DNA of 64,000 nt from NCBI RefSeq assembly GCF_022965805.1, contig NC_133105.1, positions 29,048,277 through 29,112,276 on the forward strand, in the 5' to 3' direction. The DNA comes from Primulina eburnea (taxonomy: Eukaryota; Streptophyta; Magnoliopsida; Lamiales; Gesneriaceae). This document shows positions 45,801 to 57,391 of this stretch, piece after piece; position 1 is the first letter of the stretch; each line of letters starts with the position of its first letter. A model generated the notes under the pieces. The model was not told the DNA's origin. It worked only from the letters and a program-made list of their open reading frames with translations, and did no database searches. A program made the position numbers and the translations under genes.

Positions 45801-48800
45801 GGCTAAACTTGGCACAAAATTGTTGTTTTCTACTACTGGTCATCCTCAAACGGATGGACAAACTGAAGTTGTCAATAGAACTTTGGGAACACTTTTGCGT
45901 GCTATTCTTAAAAAGAACTTGGATTGAAATTTCTATGGACTTTATTTTTGGGTTGCCTAGGACTAAGAAGGAGAGGGATTCTATTTTCACTGTTGTGGAT
46001 AGATTCTCTAAGATGGCACATTTATAGCTTGTCATAAAACCGATGATGCTTCAAACATTGCGGATTTGTTCTTTAGAGAAGTCGTTAGGTTGCATGGCAT
46101 GACTAGGAATATTGTTTCTAATCGCGATGTTAAATTCATGAGTTACTTTTGGAATACTTTATGGGCTAAACTTGGTACAAAATTGTTGTTTTCTACTACT
46201 TGTCATCCTCAAACAGATGGACAAACTGTAGTTGCCAATAGAACTTTGGGAACACTTTTGCGTGCTATTCTTAAAAAGAACTTGGATTGAAATTTCTATG
46301 GACTTTATTTTGGGGTTGCCTAGGACAAAGATGGGGAGGGATTCTATTTTTGTTGTTGTGGATAGATTCTCTAAGATGGCAAATTTTATAGCTTGTCATA
46401 AAACCGATGATGCTTCAAACATTGCGGATTTGTTCTTTATAGAAGTCGCTAGGTTGCATGGCATGCCTAGGACTATTGTTTCTGGTCGCGATGTTAAATT
46501 CTTGAGTTGCTTTTGGAAGACTTTATGGGCTAAACTTGGCACAAAATTGTTGTTTTCTACTACTTGTTATCCTCAAACGGATGGACAAACTGAAGTTGTC
46601 AATAGAACTTTGGGAACACTTTTGCGTGCTATTCTTAGAAATAACTTGGATTGAAATTTCTATGGACTTTATTTTGGGGTTGACTAGGACTAAGAAGGAG
46701 ATGGATTCTATTTTCGCTGTTGTGGATAGATTCTCAAAGATGGCACATTTATAGCTTGTCATAAAACCGATGATGGTTCAAACATTGCGGATTTGTTCTT
46801 TAGAGAAGTCGTTAGGTTGCATGGCATACCTAGGACTATTGTTTCTGATCGCGATGTTATATTCTTGAGTTACTTTTCAAAGACTTTATGGGCTAAACTT
46901 GGCACAAAATTGTTGTTTTCTAGTACTTGTCATCCTCAAACGGATGGACAAACTGAAGTTGTCAATAGAACTTTGGGAACACTTTTGCGTGCTTTTCTTA
47001 AAAAGAACTTGGATTGACATTTCTATGGACTTTATTTTGGGGTTGTCTTGGACTAAGATGGGGAGGGATTCTATTTTTGTTGTTGTGAATAGATTCTCTA
47101 AGATGGCACATTTTATAGCTTGTCATAAAACAGATGATGCTTCAAACATTGCGGATTTGTTCTTTAGAGAAGTCGTTAGATTGCATGGCATGCCTAGGAC
47201 TATTGTTTCTGGTCGCGATGTTAAATTCTTGAGTTACTTTTGGAAGACTTTATGGGCTAAACGTGGCACAAAATTGTTGTTTTTTACTACTTTTCATCCT
47301 CAAACGGATGGACAAACTGAAGTTGTCAATAGAACTTTGGGAACACTTTTGCGTGCTATTCTTAGAAAGAACTTGGATTGAAATTTCTATGGACTTTATT
47401 TTGGGGTTGCCTAGGATGACTAAGAAGGAGAGGGATTCTATTTTCGCTGTTGTGGATAGATTCTCTAATATGGCACATTTATAGCTTGTCATAAAACCGA
47501 TGATGCTTCAAACATTGCGGATTTGTTCTTTAGAGAAGTCGCTAGGTTGCATGGCATGTCTAGGACTATTGTTTCTGGTCGCGATGTTAAATTCTTGAGT
47601 TACTTTTGGAAGACTTTATGGGCTAAACTTGGCACAAAATTGTTGTTTTCTACTACTTGTCATCCTCAAACAAATGGACAAACTGAAGTTGTCAATAGAA
47701 CTTTGGGAACACATTTGCGTGCAATTCTTAAAAAGAACTTGGATTGACATTTCTATGGACTTTATTTTGGGGTTGCCTAGGACTAAGAAAGGGAGGGATT
47801 CTATTTTCGTTGTTGTGGATAGATTCTCTAAGATGGCACATTTTATAGCTTGTCATAAAATCGATGATGCTTCAAACATTGTGGATTTGTTCTTTAGAGA
47901 AGTCGCTAGGTTTCATGGCATGCCTAGGAATATTGTTTCTGGTCGCGATGTTAAATTCTTGAGTTACTTTTGGAAGACTTTATGGGCTAAACTTGGCACA
48001 AAATTGTTGTTTTCTACTACTGGTCATCCTCAAACGGATGGACAAACTGAAGTTGTCAATAGAACTTTGGGAACACTTTTGCGTGCTATTCTTAAAAAGA
48101 ACTTGGATTGAAATTTCTATGGACTTTATTTTGGGGTTGCCTAGGACTAAGAAGGAGAGGGATTCTATTTTCACTGTTGTGGATAGATTCTCTAAGATGG
48201 CACATTTATAGCTTGTCATAAAACCGATGATGCTTCAAACATTGCGGATTTGTTCTTTAGAGAAGTCGTTAGGTTGCATGGCATGACTAGGAATATTGTT
48301 TCTAATCGCGATGTTAAATTCATGAGTTACTTTTGGAATACTTTATGGGCTAAACTTGGTACAAAATTGTTGTTTTCTACTACTTGTCATCCTCAAACGG
48401 ATGGACAAACTGAAGTTGCCAATAGAACTTTGGGAACACTTTTGCGTGCTATTCTTAAAAAGAACTTGGATTGACATTTCTATGGACTTTATTTTGGGGT
48501 TGCCTAGGACAAAGATGGGGAGGGATTCTATTTTTGTTGTTGTGGATAGATTCTCTAAGATGGCAAATTTTATAGCTTGTCATAAAACCGATGATGCTTC
48601 AAACATTGCGGATTTGTTCTTTATAGAAGTCGCTAGGTTGCATGGCATGCCTAGGACTATTGTTTTTGGTCGCGATGTTAAATTCTTGAGTTACTTTTGG
48701 AAGACTTTATGGGCTAAACTTGGCACAAAATTGTTGTTTTCTACTACTTGTTATCCTCAAACGGATGGACAAACTGAAGTTGTCAATAAAACTTTGGGAA

Positions 48801-49257
48801 CACTTTTGCGTGCTATTCTTAGAAATAACTTGGATTGAAATTTCTATGGACTTTATTTTGGGGTTGCCTAGGACTAAGAAGGAGATGGATTCTATTTTCG
48901 CTGTTGTGGATAGATTCTCAAAGATGGCACATTTATAGCTTGTCATAAAACCGATGATGGTTCAAACATTGCGGATTTGTTCTTTAGAGAAGTCGTTAGG
49001 TTGCATGGCATACCTAGGACTATTGTTTCTGATCGCGATGTTATATTCTTGAGTTACTTTTCAAAGACTTTATGGGCTAAACATGGCACAAAATTGTTGT
49101 TTTCTAGTACTTGTCATCCTCAAACGGATGGACAAACTGAAGTTGTCAATAGAACTTTGGGAACACTTTTGCGTGCTTTTCTTAAAAAGAACTTGGATTG
49201 ACATTTCTATGGACTTTATTTTGGGGTTGTCTTGGACTAAGATGGGGAGGGATTCTA
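33839..49257 (+). repeat. Integrase-derived satellite, block C (about 42 monomers)
   Basis: Block B is continued in register after the Ty3 element. Monomers of 363-364 bp fall into recognisable types: CATGGCATACC (SDRD), CATGGCATGACTAGG (SNRD here), CACTGGTCATCC, a 3-bp insertion CCTAGGAGGACTAAG (43037 to about 44870; CCTAGGATGACTAAG near 47410) and the CACATTT one-base deletion. CATGGCATACC copies at 35906, 37723, 40631, 46821 and 49005 are spaced 5, 8, 17 and 6 units apart. Short indels occur at 33915 (about 30 bp missing), 41680 and 45110. Reading frames of 72-195 codons recur once per unit and are not genes. Confidence 0.96.
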
Positions 49258-50500
49258 TGTAGTGACCCGTTCCAGAATCACCTACTAATCAGAACTTAAG
49301 CATGCAAAATTAACATTTAAACTGAATCAGGTAAACAGCGGAAAAACAGTAATACAACCCAATCGAATCTGTAAGTACAAAAATACTTAAACAACCAGAT
49401 CGAACTAAATTCATGAACAAATACCGACAACTACACGTCAAACTCTGCCAGCTCCCTGTCCACTCCCTCCTGGACCGTCTAACCTGAGACCTGCCCCATC
49501 GAATAGGGTGTCCAAAACAGATATAAACCGAGGACGTGAGCATAAAACGCTCAGCACCGAAAGCATGAGTATACAAGACTATGACATGCATGTATGCAAA
49601 ATGTACTGGATACCAGGATCTGGGTATAACGAAATACTGCTCTGGTAAATGACGTCAAGGTATGTAGCACTCTGCGCCGTCGCACCAGGAGGTGGCTCCC
49701 ATACCAAAATAAACCTGTGGATATACCGGTGACATGACCACCGTCGGCCAACGGGGTCCAACCATCCACAACAAACGAGGGCTGAGCACCCTCTCCACAG
49801 GCTATCTCAAAGATAATCAGGCTCAACATGATTATGCAAATGCCGCATAATAAACCATGCATCATATGACAGATAATAATGCAACATATAAACATGCAAC
49901 ACATAGTAAAGCATACTCAATCCTGCTATCTCGGATAGTACTTTCGTACCTCAAACTAGTAGATCCTAGCAATCAGTCCTAGAATCAAGTCTGCGTCCGT
50001 AGTCAGCCCACTGATGCCGCAAGCTCCCAACTAGAGCACAGCTCCGCTACAAAACCAGTAGCTCCCCGCTAGTGCCTAAACCTCGGGAAAAGACTAGAAA
50101 CCCATCAGAAACGACTAAAACGCTCTGGAACACTCGGAATTGGCGAGTAAAAAGTGAGGCCTCGCGCCTCTATATATAGACAACGATCGGACGATCCGAT
50201 CCACTTCGGACGATCCGATCCACTGTACACTTCGGACTTTCCGAACCCTTATCGGACGATCCGAACCCTGCATGTCTTCCACGTGTCCAGACACCTGTCT
50301 TCGGACGATCCGAACCCTGATCGGACGATCCGAACTCTGCATGTCTTCCACGTGTCCAGCCACCTGTCTTCGGACGATTCGAACCCTCTTCGGACGATCC
50401 GAACCCGCTTCGGACGATCCGAACTCTGTTCGGTCCTTCCGACCCCACCGAAATATATTTAATCCAATAATTAACTCAAATTAGGTATCGGGATACTACA
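49258..50500 (-). mobile_element. Solo LTR on the minus strand (1,243 bp), TSD TTCTA
   Basis: On the + strand it begins TGTAGTGACCCG and ends GGGATACTACA, with TTCTA at 49253-49257 and 50501-50505. Excision restores the satellite text GATTCTATTTTTG. Minus orientation is inferred because the end CGGGTCACTACA resembles the 3' ends of the other Ty3 LTRs, and because the motif array plus TATA box read that way. GATGGGGCAGGTCTC on the minus strand echoes GGTGGGGCAGGATCTG of the Ty3 LTRs, so a Ty3/gypsy origin is likely. There is no internal region. Confidence 0.9.
50171..50444 (-). promoter_or_regulatory. LTR promoter: about ten TTCGGA-N3-TCCGAA palindromes, two G-boxes and a TATA box
   Basis: About ten copies of TTCGGACGATCCGAA or variants fill 50186-50444. 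Part of this is a tandem duplication with a 69-bp offset (50271 and 50340), each unit also holding the G-box core CACGTG (50280-50285 and 50349-50354). TATATATA at 50171-50178 lies just downstream on the minus strand. The arms TTCGGA/TCCGAA are complementary with a 3-base spacer. A U3 enhancer with TATA promoter is inferred. Confidence 0.7.
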
Positions 50501-53500
50501 TTCTATTTTTGTTGTTGTGAATAGATTCTCTAAGATGGCACATTTTATAGCTTGTCATAAAACAGATGATGCTTCAAACATTGAGGATTTGTTCTTTAGA
50601 GAAGTCGTTAGATTGCATGGCATGCCTAGGACAATTGTTTCTGGTCGCGATGTTAAATTTTTGAGTTACTTTTGGAAGACTACATGGGCTAAACTTGGCA
50701 CAAAATTGTTGTTTTCTACTACTTGTCATCCTCAAACGGATTGACAAACTGAAGTTGTCAATAGAACTTTGGGAACACTTTTGCGTGCTATTCTTAAAAA
50801 GAACTTGGATTGACATTTCTATGGACATTATTTTGGGGTTGCCTAGGACTAAGAAAGAGAGGGATTCTATTTTTGTTGTTGTGGATAGATTCTCTAAGAT
50901 GGCACATTTTATAGCTTGTCATAAAATCGATGATGCTTCAAACATTGCGGATTTGTTCTTTAAAGAAGTCGCTAGGTTGCATGGCATGCCTAAGACTATT
51001 GTTTCTTGTCGCGATGTTAAATTCTTGAGTTACTTTTGGAAGACTTTATGGGCTAAACTTGGCACAAAATTGTTGTTTTCTACTACTTGTCATCCTCAAA
51101 CGAATGGACAAACTGAAGTTGTCAATAGAACATTGGGAACACATTTGCGTGCTATTCTTAAAAAGAACTTGGATTGACATTTCTATGGACTTTATTTTGG
51201 GGTTGCCTAGGACTAAGAAAGGGAGGGATTCTATTTTCGTTGTTGTGGATAGATTCTCTAAGATGGCACATTTTATAGCTTGTCATAAAATCGATGATGC
51301 TTCAAACATTGTGGATTTGTTCTTTAGAGAAGTCGCTAGGTTTCATGGCATGCCTAGGAATATTGTTTCTGGTCGCGATGTTAAATTCTTGAGTTACTTT
51401 TGGAAGACTTTATGGGCTAAACTTGACACAAAATTGTTGTTTTCTACTACTTGTCATCCTCAAACGGATGGACAAACTGAAGTTGTCAATAGAACTTTGG
51501 GAACACTTTTGCGTGCTATTCTTAAAAAGAACTTGGATTGACATTTCTATGGACTTTATTTTGGGGTTGCCTAGGACTAAGAAAGGGAGGGATTCTATTT
51601 TCGTTGTTGTGGATAGATTCTCTAAGATGACACATTTTGTAGCTGGTCATAAAATCGATGATGCTTCAAACATTGCAGATTTGTTCTTTAGAGAAGTCGT
51701 TAGGTTGCATGGCATGCCTAGGACTATTGTTTCTGGTCGCGATGTTAAATTCTTGAGTTACTTTTGGAAGACTTTATGGGCTAAACTTGGCACAAAATTG
51801 TTGTTTTCTACTACTGGTCATCCTCAAACGGATGGACAAACTGAAGTTGTCAATAGAACTTTGGGAACACTTTTGCGTGCTATTCTTAAAAAGAACTTGG
51901 ATTGAAATTTCTATGGACTTTATTTTGGGGTTGCCTAGGACTAAGAAGGAGAGGGATTCTATTTTCACTGTTGTGGATAGATTCTCTAAGATGGCACATT
52001 TATAGCTTGTCATAAAACCGATGATGCTTCAAACATTGCGGATTTGTTCTTTAGAGAAGTCGTTAGGTTGCATGGCATGACTAGGAATATTGTTTCTAAT
52101 CGCGATGTTAAATTCATGAGTTACTTTTGGAATACTTTATGGGCTAAACTTGGTACAAAATTGTTGTTTTCTACTACTTGTCATCCTCAAACGGATGGAC
52201 AAACTGAAGTTGCCAATAGAACTTTGGGAACACTTTTGCGTGCTATTCTTAAAAAGAACTTGGATTGACATTTCTATGGACTTTATTTTGGGGTTGCCTA
52301 GGACTAAGAAAGGGAGGGATTCTATTTTCGTTGTTGTGGATAGATTCTCTAAGATGGCACATTTTATAGCTTGTCATAAAATCGATGATGCTTCAAACAT
52401 TGCGGATTTGTTCTTTAGATAAGTCGCTAGGTTTCATGGCATGCCTAGGACTATTGTTTCTGGTCGCGATGTTAAATTCTTGAGTTACTTTTGGAAGACT
52501 TTATGGGCTAAACTTGGCACAAAATTGTTGTTTTCTACTACTTGTCATCCTCAAACGGATGGACAAACTGAAGTTGTCAATAGAACTTTGGGAACATTTT
52601 TGCGTGCTTTTCTTAAAAAGAACTTGGATTGACATTTCTATGGACTTTATTTTGGGGTTGTCTTGGACTAAGATGGTGAGGGATTCTATTTTTGTTGTTG
52701 TGGATAGATTCTCTAAGATGGCACATTTTATAGCTTGTCATAAAATCGATGATGCTTCAAACATTGCGGATTTGTTCTTTAGAGAAGTCGCTAGGTTGCA
52801 TGGCATGCCTAGGAATATTGTTTCTGGTCGCGATGTTAAATTCTTGAGTTACTTTTTGAAGACTTTATGGGCTAAACTTGGCACAAAATTGTTGTTTTCT
52901 ACTACTTGTCATCCTCAAACGGATGGACAAACTGAAGTTGTCAATAGAACTTTGGGAACATTTTTGCGTGCTATTCTTAAAAAGAACTTGGATTGACATT
53001 TCTATGGACTTTATTTTGGGGTTGCCTAGGACTAAGAAAGGGAGGGATTCTATTTTCGTTGTTGTGGATAGATTCTCTAAGATGGCACATTTTATAGCTT
53101 GTCATAAAATCGATGATGCTTCAAACATTGCGGATTTGTTCTTTAGAGAAGTCGCTAGGTTGCATGGCATGCCTAGGAATATTGTTTCTGGTCGCGATGT
53201 TAAATTCTTGAGTTACTTTTTGAAGACTTTATGGGCTAAACTTGGCACAAAATTGTTGTTTTCTACTACTTGTCATCCTCAAACGGATGGACAAACTGAA
53301 GTTGTCAATAGAACTTTGGGAACACTTTTGCGTGCTATTCTTAAAAAGAACTTGGATTGAAATTTCTATGGACTTTATTTTGGGGTTGCCTAGGACTAAG
53401 AAGGAGAGTGATTCTATTTTCGCTGTTGTGGATAGATTCTCTAAGATGGCACATGTTATAGCTTGTCATAAAATCGATGATTCTTCAAACATTGCGGATT

Positions 53501-55216
53501 TGTTCTTTAGAGAAGTCGCTAGGTTGCATGGCATGCCTAGGACTATTGTTTCTGGTCGCGATGTTAAATTCTTGAGTTACTTTTGGAATACTTTATGGGC
53601 TAAACTTGGCACAAAATTGTTGTTTTCTACTACTTGTCATCCTCAAAGAGATGGACAAACTGAAGTTGTCAATAGAACTTTGGGAACACTTTTGCGTGCT
53701 ATTCTTAAAAAGAACTTGGATTGAAATTTCTATGGACTTTATTTTGGGGTTGCCTAGGACTAAGAAGGAGAGTGATTCTATTTTCGCTGTTGTGGATAGA
53801 TTCTCTAAGATGGCACATTTATAGCTTGTCATAAAACCGATGATGCTTCCAACATTGCGGATTTGTTCTTTAGAGAAGTCGCAAGGTTGCATGGCATGCC
53901 TAGGACTATTGTTTCTTGTCGCGATGTTAAATTCTTGAGTTACTTTTGGAAGACTTTATGGGCTAAACTTGGCACAAAATTGTTGTTTTCTACTACTTGT
54001 CATCCTGAAACGGATGGACAAACTGAAGTTGTCAATAGAACTTTGGGAACACTTTTGCGTGCTATTCTTAAAAAGAACTTGGATTGAAATTTCTATGGGC
54101 TTTATTTTGGGGTTGCCTAGGACTAAGAAGGAGAGTGATTCTATTTTCGCTGTTGTGGATAGATTCTCTAAGATGGTACATTTATAGCTTGTCATAAAAC
54201 CGATGATGCTTCCAACATTGAGGATTTGTTCTTTAGAGAAGTCGCTAGGTTGCATGGCATGCCTAGGACTATTGTTTCTGGTCGCGATGTTAAATTCTTG
54301 AGTTACTTTTGGAAGACTTTATGGGCTAAACTTGCCACAAAATTTTTTTTTTCTACTATTGTCATCCTCAAACGGATGGACAAACTGAAGTTGTTAATAG
54401 AACTTTGGGAACACTTTTGCGTGCTATTCTTAAAAAGAACTTGGATTGACATTTTTATGGATTTAATTTTGGGGTTGCCTAGGACTAAGAAAGGGCGGGA
54501 TTCTATTTTCGTTGTTGTGGTTAGATTCTCCAAGATGGCACATTTATAGCTTGTCATAAAATCGATGATGCTTCAAACATTGCGGATTTGTTCTTTAGAG
54601 AAGTCGCTAGGTTGCATGGCATGCCTATGACTATTGTTTCTGGTCGCGATGTTAAATTCCTGAGTTACTTTTGGAAGACTTTATGGGCTAAACTTGGCAC
54701 AAAATTGTTGTTTTCTACTACTTGTCATCCTCAAACGGATAGACAAACTGAAGTTGTCAATAGAACTTTGGGAACACTTTTGCGTGCAATTCTTAAAAAG
54801 AACTTGGATTGAAATTTCTATGGACTTTATTTTGGGGTTGCCTAGGACTAAGAAAGGGAGGGATTCTATTTTCGTTGTTGTGGATAGATTCTCTAAGATG
54901 GCACATTTTATAGCTTGTCATAAAATCGATGATTCTTCAAACATTGCGGATTTGTTCTTTAGAGAAGTCTCTAGGTTGCATGGCATGCCTAGGACTATTG
55001 TTTCTGGTCGCGATGTTAAGTTCTTGAGTTACTTTTGGAATACTTTATGGGCTAAACTTGGCACAAAATTGTTGTTTTCTACTACTTGTCATCCTCAAAG
55101 GGATGGACAAACTGAAGTTGTCAATAGAACTTTGGGAACACTTTTGCGTGCTATTCTTAAAAAGAACTTGGATTGACATTTCTATGGACTTTATTTTGGG
55201 GTTGCCTAGGACTAAG
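50501..55216 (+). repeat. Integrase-derived satellite, block D (about 13 monomers)
   Basis: Block C is continued in register after the solo LTR and ends where the second copia element begins (CTAGGACTAAG, then TGAAAG). It includes two adjacent, nearly identical monomers with TTTTTGAAG near 52850 and 53217, a sign of very recent single-unit duplication. Copies with GAGAGTGATTC follow near 53402, 53766 and 54129. The last units carry more private changes than those in the middle. Confidence 0.95.
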
Positions 55217-57363
55217 TGAAAGCGGACCGGCTACGGTGGCCGGAAAACGCAACGGAAGCAAAAATTCGAAATTTTGAGGCAAATATTTCGGCCACCATGA
55301 TTTTCTTGTGCAATATTTACAAAATCAAACCATACATAGGATGTTAGAAATATCATTACCTATCAACCTCTTGAGGTTGATGTATGGCACCAACTTTGTT
55401 GTAAACAACAAAGCTCTTCAAGGTTGAAGATCTACAAGCCTCCAACTCCCTTTCCTTCAAAATAAGGCCCACCACCAACTAGATAAATCCCCTCTTAATT
55501 TGCACTAGAAAATTAAGAGGATTTTTCAAAGAGAAGTGTGTGTGTTCTTAAACAAATCAAGAACACAAAATGGAGAGAAAAACTTGAGAGAAAAGTGAGA
55601 AGAGGTTTTGGCCATGAGCATGTGGAGGGGAGGGAAGAATTAGTTAATTCCCTTGCCTTGGTTGTGAGAAAAGCAAAAACAAAAGGTGCATGCCTTGCAT
55701 TATTTTAATAAAAAGTAATCTCCAACCCTTCACCTCCCATGCATGCATATAATATAGTTTTTAATCAAATTAAAAACTTTGGACTAAATTTAATTATCTC
55801 AAACATATTTGAAACTAATTAAACATTACTTGAATTTACCCAAGTCCCACTAGTTAAATAATTATTTTAATTGAGCTCTACAAGACTCAATATTATTTAA
55901 TTAATTCAACACTTGAATTAATTTAATTATTTGGACTTTACTAAGTCCACTAGTGTCTAATTAATTCAACACTTGAATTAATTTAATTTAGTCCATAATA
56001 ATGTTTATGAAAATCACAATTTTCAATTACATTATCCACTTGGCCAAATTTTAATTTAGGAACACTTCCATAAATCAAAATTTACATTTCTCTCATAGAA
56101 GTCATACTTCTATTTTTCTTTACACTTATAAACACATTTATAAGCCGTTCAACACTTTGAACTATTTTCTCCTTTATAGAAGTCATACTTCTAATTTTAC
56201 TTTACGCTTATAAACTCCTTTATAAGCCGTTCAACACATTGAACTATTTTACTTCTCATCGGGATTTACAAAGCTAGCACTTGTGTGGCCCTCAATGGTT
56301 CATTGATACAACTAGCCGTGGGTTCACATCTCCATGTGATTCGGACTAAACATGTCCTTATATGAGCATACCCCAATTGCTCCATTCTTACTTATCAACT
56401 CCTTGATAGTAAGAACGTCAGAACTCAAGTCTGATAGTACCCAACCAATCACGTTAAACGCCTAGCAGCATCGCTTACGTGATTCCCTAGGTATCACATG
56501 ATAGTGCCTGCAAGAACCATTCAATTATGGTTAGCGTACAGTACGGTCCCTTCAACTCATATATCCCGATCGATTCGACAACCATTGGTTTATCGAGAGT
56601 TGTCAATGAATCGATACTATGTGTCATGTCGTAGTTGCATCAATGGTGTAATCTATGAAACCCCTTTCATAATTACAACCATACTCTGGCCAGAGATTTC
56701 AACCTACATACACATGATAACACATAGGATATCCATACCCGAAGGTAAGCGGTGAATCCCCGACTACAATGCATCGACTCCTATGTGTTTCGACAGAACA
56801 CCCAACCTTGCCACCTGATGACCCCATGAGAGTCGGTAAACAAGTCAAAGTGTAATTCTAGCACATAGAGTCTCAATGTTGTCCCGGGTCATAAGGACTA
56901 ATTCTGTACAACCATAAACCAGGACTTTTCCACTCGATAAGTGAGAACCACTTGGAAAGTCCTTTTATGGAGGGTTGTTCAGTGCACTCTACAAGGAGCA
57001 CCTATCTGCATGTTCGGACATCACAATGTCCCCTACCAATGAAACATGGTACTCACATCGCAGATACTAGTCTCTAACTCGAGCGGCCTATATCCTTCTT
57101 AGTGGCGGCTGAATCGACTAGGAACCGTTTAGAATATACAGTATTACAAATATGAGTTTCATGATACTCATCATATGAGCATCTCATATTCTTTCTACTA
57201 TTTGTATATTCAAGGGCTTTATCTATGCAACTAGCATGGGTATACAGATAAAGATTTGCCAAAATAATAATTTCAAATATTATTAAAATAAAGATTGCTT
57301 ATACATAGAGTTTCATTGTGAACACTCGGCCAACACTTGGCTCGACGGGCACCTACTCTAACA
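55217..57363 (-). repeat. 3' LTR of second copia element (2,147 bp)
   Basis: On the + strand it runs from TGAAAGCGGACCGG to CTCTAACA. From about 56250 to the end it is nearly the same as the first copia LTR. The first 500-600 bp is clearly diverged. A local duplication of the TTATAAGCCGTTCAACAC region (56130-56245) explains part of the length difference. Confidence 0.93.
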
Positions 57364-57372
57364 ATCTCCCAC
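57364..57372 (-). promoter_or_regulatory. Polypurine tract of second copia element
   Basis: The minus-strand sequence is GTGGGAGAT directly before the 3' LTR, the same as at 23442-23450. Confidence 0.75.
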
Positions 57373-57391
57373 TTGCACTAGAGCCAACTAC

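Noticed and set aside
50154..50462. Open frames of about 100 codons on both strands in the solo LTR
   Set aside because: They result from the TTCGGACGATCCGAA palindrome array, which keeps several frames open, and encode only low-complexity repeats of DDPN/RIVRS type.
2456..55176. Dozens of open frames of 70-230 codons, on both strands, recurring every 364 bp
   Set aside because: They are readings of the satellite monomer. Many begin at TTG rather than ATG, about 38 residues of the 160-codon frames are out-of-frame tails of the previous unit, and the minus-strand ones are mirror frames. No start context or independent coding sign is seen.
2411..55216. CRISPR-like or gene-family tandem array
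   Set aside because: Units are contiguous with no spacers, the repeat is 364 bp long, and the content is integrase fragments in a plant genome. A true gene cluster would keep the frame within each unit.
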